Shown in pieces: positions 1 to 4,400 of a stretch of 6,452 nt of DNA. How positions within the stretch are numbered: the stretch's first letter is position 1; each line of letters opens with the position of its first letter. The stretch is from Marinilabilia sp. UBA5340 (GTDB taxonomy: Bacteria; Bacteroidota; Bacteroidia; Bacteroidales; Marinilabiliaceae): contig DHQK01000027.1 of assembly GCA_002411085.1 (NCBI GenBank), positions 37,695-44,146 on the forward strand, in the 5' to 3' direction. The translations under genes were made by a program, and so were the position numbers. The notes under the pieces were generated by a model that did not search any database, was not told the DNA's origin, and saw only the letters and a program-made list of their open reading frames with translations.

Positions 1-48
1 CAACTTATGGAGGAGGTTGACGAAATTGAGGTCCGTTTCAGACAGTAG
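1..48 (+). CDS. C-terminal end of an unidentified protein (partial)
   Basis: Frame 1 is open from the window edge to a TAG at 46-48 and encodes 15 residues ending in EIEVRFRQ. The peptide is rich in acidic residues and looks like the end of a helix. It is too short to identify a family. The coding assignment is an inference from the open frame and from the repeat array, typical of intergenic DNA here, that starts at once after the stop. It could be a chance open frame. Confidence 0.45.
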   Translation, partial: QLMEEVDEIEVRFRQ

Positions 49-52
49 AAGG

Positions 53-80
53 ATTGAGAGATGAGGGTTGAGGAATGAGC
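53..80. repeat. Imperfect 7-bp tandem array, purine-rich type
   Basis: Four adjacent heptamers at 53-59, 60-66, 67-73 and 74-80 share the core WTGAG in the same register (ATTGAGA, GATGAGG, GTTGAGG, AATGAGC). A degenerate fifth unit, TAGAAGG at 46-52, overlaps the preceding stop codon, and GTCAGAG at 81-87 may be a decayed sixth. The period of 7 is not a multiple of 3, so a coding repeat is unlikely. The array begins directly after the stop codon of the upstream gene. Its function is unknown. Confidence 0.7.
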
Positions 81-90
81 GTCAGAGTCA

Positions 91-153
91 CTCTATGCTC
101 TTTGCACCATGCGCCATGCCCTCTCCCCCATGCACCATGCCCTCTGCCCCATG
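91..153. repeat. Imperfect 7-bp tandem array, C-rich type, nine units
   Basis: Nine consecutive heptamers fit the loose consensus CNCYWTG, for example CACCATG at 105-111 and 133-139, and CCCCATG at 126-132 and 147-153. Within the array a 21-bp block (three heptamers) at 107-127 is repeated at 128-148 with two mismatches, at 113/134 and 125/146. This suggests local duplication of three units at a time. Because 21 is a multiple of 3, the array is accidentally open in the frame of cobO and would read as a 7-residue repeat HAPCPLP. This explains why an upstream start at 75 looks possible. No protein role is inferred. Confidence 0.8.
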
Positions 154-167
154 CCCGGGAATTTCCT

Positions 168-175
168 TATCTTTG
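168..175 (+). promoter_or_regulatory. Possible -7 promoter box (TATCTTTG) just before cobO
   Basis: TATCTTTG matches the Bacteroidota -7 consensus TAnnTTTG at all defined positions. It ends only four bases before the cobO ATG at 180. No TTTG -33 box is seen at a normal distance, because that region is occupied by the C-rich repeat array. If functional, the transcript would start at or very near the start codon and be nearly leaderless. It may equally be a chance match. Confidence 0.3.
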
Positions 176-179
176 CCCC

Positions 180-686
180 ATGATACAAATCTATACAGGC
201 AACGGAAAAGGGAAGACTACTGCTGCACTGGGGCTGATGGTAAGAGCTGCCGGAGCGGGGAAAAAGATATTTTTCGGACAGTTTGTTAAAGGCATGGCTT
301 ACAGTGAAGTCACACTCATCTACGAACAAATACCTCAAATAGATCATCAGTTGTTTGGACGGAGGTGTTTCATTAAAAGAGATCCTGAGCCCGAAGACTA
401 CAAAGCGGCTCAGGAAGGCTTACTTAAGGTAAAAGAGTTGATCAAATCAGGCAAATACGACCTGATGGTGCTGGATGAATTAAACATCGCCCTCTATTAT
501 CAGTTGATCAAACTCGAAGAAGTATTGGCGATGATTGACGAAGTACCGGAAAAAACCGAGCTGGTCATTACCGGCCGTTACGCTCCTTCGGAACTTATAA
601 AAAAAGCTGACCTCGTTACCGAAATGAAAGAGGTCAGACATTATTATCAAAAAGATGTAAAAGCAAGGAAGGGGATTGAGTTTTAA
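180..686 (+). CDS. cobO: Corrinoid adenosyltransferase (cob(I)yrinic acid a,c-diamide adenosyltransferase, CobO/BtuR type)
   Basis: This cytoplasmic enzyme transfers the 5'-deoxyadenosyl group of ATP to the cobalt of a reduced corrinoid, giving the adenosylcobalamin form used in B12 synthesis and salvage. The 168-residue protein opens with the family's nucleotide loop GNGKGKTT at residues 7-14, followed by a Walker-B-like VLDELN at 97-102, TGRYAP at 131-136, ADLVTEM at 143-149 and the C-terminal signature KARKGIEF at 161-168. Proteobacterial BtuR is near 196 residues; this is the shorter form, beginning directly at the first strand. The ATG at 180 is chosen because the conserved domain starts there. 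A start at 75 would add 35 residues translated mostly from the 7-bp repeats. No Shine-Dalgarno is visible. No other cobalamin genes lie in the window, so a salvage role cannot be separated from de novo synthesis. Confidence 0.93.
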   Translation: MIQIYTGNGKGKTTAALGLMVRAAGAGKKIFFGQFVKGMAYSEVTLIYEQIPQIDHQLFGRRCFIKRDPEPEDYKAAQEGLLKVKELIKSGKYDLMVLDELNIALYYQLIKLEEVLAMIDEVPEKTELVITGRYAPSELIKKADLVTEMKEVRHYYQKDVKARKGIEF

Positions 687-693
687 TCCCCTT
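669..693. terminator. Probable bidirectional terminator hairpin between convergent genes
   Basis: AAGGGGATT at 669-677 pairs perfectly with AATCCCCTT at 685-693, a 9-bp stem with a 7-base loop. The structure contains the cobO stop codon (684-686) and ends three bases before the - strand gene's stop. On the + side it is followed by a T-rich stretch that is not a clean run (694-706). On the - side the tail is weaker. Its position between two genes facing each other fits a shared terminator. Confidence 0.6.
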
Positions 694-695
694 CG

Positions 696-1730
696 TTACT
701 TTTTCTTCAACACAATATAGCTGGGGAAATGGTCACTGTATCCACCATGATACCAATTGCCAACAAAAGTCCGAAAAGGATACCCGCTGTAATCTCCTTC
801 CTGCTGACGAATGTATTGTTTGTCGTAAATCTCAGTTTTCACGATATGGTGAAGCCCTGATTCAGGTTTCATCAAATTGGGGGTAACAATAATCTGATCA
901 AACAAATTCCAAAAGTCACGATAACAAAGTGTACCTCTTCCTTCAAAGAAAAGGGGTGCCGTAGCATTAAACAGGCTGTCACTGCCATTTCCCTGAGAAG
1001 AAACCCCTGCCCGCAGGTATTTTTTCACACTCACATCCACAGGATCATCGTTAAGGTCGCCCATAACAATCACGCGGGCACCTGCATCGATCGACACAAT
1101 AGAATCAACCAACGAACGAGTAAGCTCTGCGGCAGCTTTTCGCAACGGAATACTCCGCTCTTTACCACCATAACGGGATGGCCAGTGATTCACAATAAAA
1201 TGCAACCGATCACCATCGAGTGTGCCGGTAACCACCAACTGATCCCGGGTATAAATCTGGCTTCCCTCCTCCCCTATAATAAACAGAGGAACGGCTCGGT
1301 ATGATTCAGGCTTAAAAAATTCCGGACGGTAAATCAGAGCCACATCAATACCGCGCTCATCCGGAGAATCCTGATGAATAATCTGATAATTGAAGGCCTT
1401 CAGCCTGTCGGTTGCCACAAGGTCATCAAGCACCTCTCTGTTTTCCATTTCGCAAAGGCCCATCACTGCAGGAGCACCAACTCCTTCGGCCGCTCCTATT
1501 CCTGATATTACCGCAGCCATATTCTGAAGCTTCCGCTCATACCGGCTGGCATCCCATTGTTTCTCACCACCGGGGGTAAATTCTTCATCTCTAACATCCG
1601 GTGCATCAATGGTATCAAACAAATTCTCTAAGTTGTAAAATCCTACGACTTTTTGCTCTTCAGATGGCTGGCAGGAACCAATAACAACCATCAACAAAGG
1701 AAGCAAAAGCCCTTTAATTACATTATTCAT
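696..1730 (-). CDS. Lipoprotein of the endonuclease/exonuclease/phosphatase (EEP) superfamily
   Basis: The 344-residue protein starts with a lipoprotein signal: hydrophobic residues 7-19 ending VIGSC, so Cys20 is the probable lipidated residue and the protein is tethered to a membrane facing the periplasm or outside. The rest is a complete EEP fold of the DNase I/exonuclease III type. Metal and catalytic motifs appear in order: NLEN at 33-36, CEMEN at 93-97 (Glu96), GIDVALIYR at 127-135, NHWPSR at 181-186 (His182), GDLNDDP at 224-230 (Asp225, Asn227) and SDHFP at 332-336 (Asp333, His334). All the usual catalytic residues are present, so it should be an active Mg-dependent phosphodiesterase or phosphatase. 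Substrate is not evident; extracellular nucleic acid or a phospholipid or sugar-phosphate are options. It is transcribed divergently from the polyamine gene and converges on cobO, and seems to be a single-gene unit. TATATTTT at 1764-1757 on this strand is a weak -7 candidate. Confidence 0.88.
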   Translation of the reverse strand: MNNVIKGLLLPLLMVVIGSCQPSEEQKVVGFYNLENLFDTIDAPDVRDEEFTPGGEKQWDASRYERKLQNMAAVISGIGAAEGVGAPAVMGLCEMENREVLDDLVATDRLKAFNYQIIHQDSPDERGIDVALIYRPEFFKPESYRAVPLFIIGEEGSQIYTRDQLVVTGTLDGDRLHFIVNHWPSRYGGKERSIPLRKAAAELTRSLVDSIVSIDAGARVIVMGDLNDDPVDVSVKKYLRAGVSSQGNGSDSLFNATAPLFFEGRGTLCYRDFWNLFDQIIVTPNLMKPESGLHHIVKTEIYDKQYIRQQEGDYSGYPFRTFVGNWYHGGYSDHFPSYIVLKKK

Positions 1731-1788
1731 TATTTTAACGGTTTAAATTCGCAGTAAAAATATAAAATTGCTATATTAATCACCCTAT

Positions 1789-1825
1789 GCAGCAAAGAGA
1801 TTAAAAAATTTCATTTCTTTGCTGC
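1789..1825. promoter_or_regulatory. Perfect 10-bp inverted repeat in the divergent intergenic region (possible operator)
   Basis: GCAGCAAAGA at 1789-1798 is the exact reverse complement of TCTTTGCTGC at 1816-1825. The arms extend inward by three more pairs, one of them G-T, leaving an A/T-rich 11-base centre. The repeat lies between two divergent start codons (1730 and 1870), where a terminator is not needed. Each arm contains an outward-facing TTTG. The right one forms the -33 box of the candidate promoter for the polyamine gene, so a dimeric regulator bound here could control it. A 5'-UTR hairpin for the - strand gene is the alternative. Confidence 0.5.
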
Positions 1826-1846
1826 CACAATAAAAGGGTATTTTTA
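1818..1846 (+). promoter_or_regulatory. Candidate Bacteroidota-type promoter for carboxynorspermidine dehydrogenase
   Basis: TTTG at 1818-1821, a 17-base spacer, then TATTTTTA at 1839-1846. The latter matches the -7 consensus TAnnTTTG at five of its six defined positions (final A instead of G). Transcription would start near 1850-1853, giving a leader of about 20 bases without a Shine-Dalgarno, as is common in this phylum. The -33 box lies inside the right arm of the inverted repeat. Confidence 0.4.
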
Positions 1847-1869
1847 AACCACAAAATGTAAATCTGAAA

Positions 1870-3063
1870 ATGGGTAAAGTTTTAATTATTGGCGCCGGTG
1901 GTGTCGGCACTGTTGTGGCCCATAAAATGGCCTCAATACCTGAAGTTTTTTCGGAAATTATGCTGGCCAGTCGCACTAAAAGCAAGTGTGATGCCATTGC
2001 TGAAAAAATTGGCGGCAACCGAATACAAACAGCACAGGTGGATGCTGACAATGTGCCGGAACTGGTAGAATTGATTAACAGCTACAAACCGGATCTTGTT
2101 GTCAATGTGGCATTGCCATACCAGGATCTGACCATTATGGATGCTTGTCTGGAAACAGGCGTTTCTTACCTTGATACGGCCAATTACGAACCCAAAGAAG
2201 AAGCCAAATTTGAATACAAATGGCAGTGGGCCTATCAGGAGAAGTTCAAAGAAGCCGGACTCACAGCTATTCTGGGTTGTGGCTTTGACCCGGGAGTGAC
2301 TTCCATTTTCACTGCCTATGCAGCCAAGCACCATTTCGATGAGTTGCACTATCTCGACATTGTGGATTGCAATGCCGGTGACCATGGAAAAGCCTTTGCC
2401 ACCAATTTCAACCCTGAAATCAACATCAGGGAGGTAACTCAGAAAGGGAAATATTGGGAAAACGGAGAGTGGCAACTCACCGAACCCCACGAAATACATA
2501 AGCCTCTCAACTATCCGGAAATAGGCCCCAAAGAGTCGTACCTCATCTATCACGAAGAGCTCGAATCGTTGGTTAAGAACTTCCCAACACTGAAAAGAGC
2601 AAGGTTCTGGATGACTTTCGGTCAGGAATACCTTACCCACCTGCGGGTAATTCAAAATATTGGGATGGCCGGAATTGATCCGGTAAAATTTAAAGGAATG
2701 GACATTGTTCCCATCGAATTTCTTAAGGCTGTATTGCCCAATCCCGGTGATTTGGGTGAAAACTATAAAGGACAAACGTCTATTGGATGTCGCATCAAAG
2801 GGTTGAAAAACGGGAAAGAGAAAACTTACTACATCTATAACAACTGCGACCACGAAGAGGCCTACAAGGAAACAGGAACTCAGGCGGTAAGTTATACTAC
2901 CGGAGTACCTGCAACCATTGGAGCCATGATGTTCCTTAAAGGTTTGTGGAAACAACCAGGTGTCTTCAACGTGGAAGAGTTTAATCCCGACCCGTTTCTG
3001 GAAGAGCTCAATAAACGGGGATTGCCGTGGCATGAACAACATGATGTGGATCTGGAACTGTAA
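1870..3063 (+). CDS. Carboxynorspermidine/carboxyspermidine dehydrogenase (saccharopine dehydrogenase family)
   Basis: This enzyme reductively couples a diamine (putrescine or 1,3-diaminopropane) with aspartate beta-semialdehyde, using NAD(P)H, to give carboxyspermidine or carboxynorspermidine. A separate decarboxylase (NspC type, not in this window) then forms the polyamine. The 397-residue protein is full length. Its N-terminus is a Rossmann fold with GAGGVG at 8-13, and ASRT at 33-36 at the end of the second strand, whose Ser-Arg would suit NADPH. Family landmarks follow: ANYEPKEEAKFEYKWQWAY at 104-122, GCGFDPG at 136-142, DCNAGDHG at 166-173 and ATNFNPEINIRE at 177-188. These distinguish it from lysine-pathway saccharopine dehydrogenases, the main misannotation risk. 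The ATG at 1870 sits one residue before the first strand, so the start is secure. The gene ends with its own terminator and seems monocistronic. Confidence 0.9.
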   Translation: MGKVLIIGAGGVGTVVAHKMASIPEVFSEIMLASRTKSKCDAIAEKIGGNRIQTAQVDADNVPELVELINSYKPDLVVNVALPYQDLTIMDACLETGVSYLDTANYEPKEEAKFEYKWQWAYQEKFKEAGLTAILGCGFDPGVTSIFTAYAAKHHFDELHYLDIVDCNAGDHGKAFATNFNPEINIREVTQKGKYWENGEWQLTEPHEIHKPLNYPEIGPKESYLIYHEELESLVKNFPTLKRARFWMTFGQEYLTHLRVIQNIGMAGIDPVKFKGMDIVPIEFLKAVLPNPGDLGENYKGQTSIGCRIKGLKNGKEKTYYIYNNCDHEEAYKETGTQAVSYTTGVPATIGAMMFLKGLWKQPGVFNVEEFNPDPFLEELNKRGLPWHEQHDVDLEL

Positions 3064-3084
3064 TTAGAAGTTAGAGATTAGAAT
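3064..3084. repeat. Imperfect 7-bp tandem array in the 3' UTR (TTAGARN units)
   Basis: Three heptamers, TTAGAAG, TTAGAGA and TTAGAAT, follow one another with no gap at 3064-3084. The array starts at the very first base after the TAA stop (3061-3063). A fourth degenerate unit (TAAAAAG, 3085-3091) runs into the terminator stem. It has the same 7-bp period as the arrays near position 50-150 but a different unit sequence. Confidence 0.65.
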
Positions 3085-3086
3085 TA

Positions 3087-3119
3087 AAAAGCCGGTTTGC
3101 AGCCGGCTTTTATTTTTTT
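3087..3119 (+). terminator. Rho-independent terminator after the polyamine gene
   Basis: AAAAGCCGG at 3087-3095 pairs perfectly with CCGGCTTTT at 3103-3111, giving a 9-bp stem with a GC-rich core and a 7-base loop. It is followed by a run of seven T at 3113-3119. This is a textbook intrinsic terminator 24 bases beyond the stop codon, and it separates the polyamine gene from the regulator downstream. Confidence 0.88.
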
Positions 3120-3121
3120 GA

Positions 3122-3129
3122 TACATTTA
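3122..3129 (+). promoter_or_regulatory. Possible -7 box for the AraC-type regulator
   Basis: TACATTTA matches the -7 pattern TAnnTTTG except for its last base and would place transcription start roughly 12-16 bases before the ATG at 3149. The nearest TTTG at a usable distance (3096-3099) lies in the loop of the preceding terminator with a 22-base spacer, longer than usual. The call is therefore weak, but a promoter is expected here because the terminator isolates this gene. Confidence 0.3.
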
Positions 3130-3148
3130 CTAACCTAATACAGAATTT

Positions 3149-4243
3149 ATGTTGTACCTGGTGACAATACAATTTTTGCTGAGTGCCATAGTCTTTGTTT
3201 TTTTCAAACCCAGGCATTCCTCCAATCTGCTGCTGGCTTTTTGGTATTGCATCAATGTTCTCAACTTTATTGGATTCATTATTCCCGATAATCTTACCGA
3301 TATTATCGGAATTGGTTATCTGCCATTTCTCTTTCTAAATGGTCCCATTTTTTACTTTTACATTCAAAGCATTATCAGAATTGAGTTCAAATTCAAGTGG
3401 ATTCATAGTCTGCACCTGATTCCGTTTATTCTCTTCGGTATATCCAGGTTTCTGATTTATGATGAATCATTTGCGCCCTCTTTTTATTACGGTGCAAAAA
3501 TGCCATTCCGGATTCTGTTTGTCTACATCTCGATCAGCATTTCCATCACCGGCTACCTGGTGGCCATCTTTCTCATGCTGATCAAACACAGGGAAAATAT
3601 AAAAGACTACTTTTCATACACCTCAAAGGAAATAACGCTCAGCTGGTTTTTCATTGTAATATCTATTATATCTGTCAGTTACATACTTCTTATCTTTATC
3701 CCGCTTTTCGATTTCATTCCCATTTCTCCCGAAAGAAGTATCTTCTGGTTCAATCAATTCAATCTGGCCTTACTGGGTTTTATTCTGCTGGTATTTGGAT
3801 TGCTGCAACCGGTCATCTATACTGATACACCGGTAAATCGGGAAGAAAGGAAAAATCCACAAAGAGGTAAGTCGGAACGATCGGGTTTAAGCAAGGAAGA
3901 AATGACCTCCATTTCCAATGCAATCATGGCGTATCTCACCCGGCAAAAACCCTATTTAAATCCGGATTACAGTCTGGAACAGATGGCCCGGGATTTGAAC
4001 ATTACCCGTCAGAATATTTCTCTGGTTATCAATGAATCCATCGGAAAAAACTTTTTCCAACTCATCAATGAATTCAGGGTAGAAGAATTTAAGCGATTGG
4101 TTGTTGATCCTAAACTCAGTCATATTACACTTCTGGGACTCGCTTTTGATGCCGGATTCAATTCAAAATCCTCTTTCAACCGGATATTTAAAGAAATTAC
4201 CGGAGAAACACCCTCTTCCTTTAAAAGAAAACTACAAAGCTGA
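3149..4243 (+). CDS. AraC-family transcriptional regulator with N-terminal seven-helix membrane domain
   Basis: The 364-residue protein has two parts. Residues 1-223 contain about seven hydrophobic segments (near 3-19, 26-46, 52-75, 86-104, 119-145, 163-187 and 197-223), with no signal peptide. A charged linker follows at 226-250, rich in Arg and Lys. Residues 255-364 form an AraC-type DNA-binding domain with two helix-turn-helices: near 275-299 (SLEQMARDLNITRQNIS) and near 326-350, where AFDAGFNSKSSFNRIFKE is the family signature. Such inner-membrane regulators are common in Bacteroidota and presumably sense a ligand or membrane state and bind DNA from the membrane. The signal is unknown. 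The gene has no recognisable ligand-binding domain besides the membrane part. The GH3 gene 157 bp downstream on the same strand, with palindromes between, is the most obvious candidate target, but this is inferred from position alone. Confidence 0.87.
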   Translation: MLYLVTIQFLLSAIVFVFFKPRHSSNLLLAFWYCINVLNFIGFIIPDNLTDIIGIGYLPFLFLNGPIFYFYIQSIIRIEFKFKWIHSLHLIPFILFGISRFLIYDESFAPSFYYGAKMPFRILFVYISISISITGYLVAIFLMLIKHRENIKDYFSYTSKEITLSWFFIVISIISVSYILLIFIPLFDFIPISPERSIFWFNQFNLALLGFILLVFGLLQPVIYTDTPVNREERKNPQRGKSERSGLSKEEMTSISNAIMAYLTRQKPYLNPDYSLEQMARDLNITRQNISLVINESIGKNFFQLINEFRVEEFKRLVVDPKLSHITLLGLAFDAGFNSKSSFNRIFKEITGETPSSFKRKLQS

Positions 4244-4257
4244 AATCAGCAGGATAT

Positions 4258-4271
4258 TTTGGTCTTTGGTC
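4258..4271. repeat. Perfect tandem duplication of a heptamer (TTTGGTC x2)
   Basis: TTTGGTC at 4258-4264 is repeated exactly at 4265-4271, 15 bases after the regulator's stop codon. Two copies alone could be chance. It is listed because the unit length matches the other heptamer arrays, which also follow stop codons. The TTTG in each copy could serve as a -33 element, but the matching -7 region (GCAATTTG, 4279-4286) lacks the leading TA. Confidence 0.4.
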
Positions 4272-4291
4272 TGATTCTGCAATTTGAAAAG

Positions 4292-4345
4292 GTCTCATCC
4301 GATCGGTTGGGACGTCCCATCGCAAAGAAAAGCGCTTGTTGAGAC
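4292..4345. other. Cluster of three palindromes enclosed by an inverted repeat
   Basis: Three perfect palindromes lie in a row: CCGATCGG at 4299-4306, TGGGACGTCCCA at 4308-4319 and AAGCGCTT at 4330-4337. They are enclosed by GTCTCA at 4292-4297 and its reverse complement TGAGAC at 4340-4345. As RNA this could fold as a closed multi-branch structure, although such self-complementary arms would give tight loops. As DNA the 12-bp palindrome could be an operator. The segment lies between the regulator and the GH3 gene, upstream of the candidate GH3 -7 box. No known RNA family was recognised and it is not a tRNA. Chance accounts for some short palindromes, but this density is unusual for the window. 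Confidence 0.45.
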
Positions 4346-4353
4346 GATTGAAA

Positions 4354-4361
4354 TAGCTTTT
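4354..4361 (+). promoter_or_regulatory. Possible -7 box for the GH3 gene
   Basis: TAGCTTTT fits TAnnTTTG except for the final base. Transcription would begin around 4365-4368, leaving a leader of about 35 bases before the ATG at 4401 and excluding the in-frame starts at 4284 and 4362. A proper TTTG -33 box is missing; TTG at 4336-4338 lies 15 bases upstream. Such a weak upstream half is what an activator-dependent promoter would show, but the call is tentative. Confidence 0.3.
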
Positions 4362-4400
4362 ATGAATAACCTTGTGAAAGGATTTAAAAATCAAAAAGCT

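Noticed and set aside
84..94. Short near-palindrome AGAGT-C-ACTCT between the two first repeat arrays
   Set aside because: Five-base arms around a single base, overlapping decayed heptamers, are too short to support an operator or hairpin call.
91..153. CRISPR array or protein-coding repeat
   Set aside because: Units are 7 bp with no spacers, and the period is not a multiple of 3. It is a simple degenerate tandem array.
75..179. N-terminal extension of cobO from the ATG at 75
   Set aside because: It is translated largely from the 7-bp repeat array, is rich in Pro, Cys and His unlike the enzyme, and the complete adenosyltransferase domain starts at the ATG at 180.
1933..3042. Long open frame (369 codons) on the - strand within the polyamine dehydrogenase gene
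   Set aside because: It lies entirely antisense to a clearly conserved gene, its translation is rich in Phe and Val with no recognisable domain, and it is best explained as a codon-bias shadow.
4239..4250. GCTG/CAGC hairpin at the regulator's stop codon as a terminator
   Set aside because: The stem is only four pairs and has no T-run after it, so it does not support termination between the regulator and the GH3 gene.
4284..4400. Upstream in-frame starts (TTG 4284, ATG 4362) for the GH3 gene
   Set aside because: They would put 39 or 13 extra residues, many charged, before a well-formed lipoprotein signal peptide that begins at the ATG at 4401. The longer one would also be translated through the palindrome cluster.
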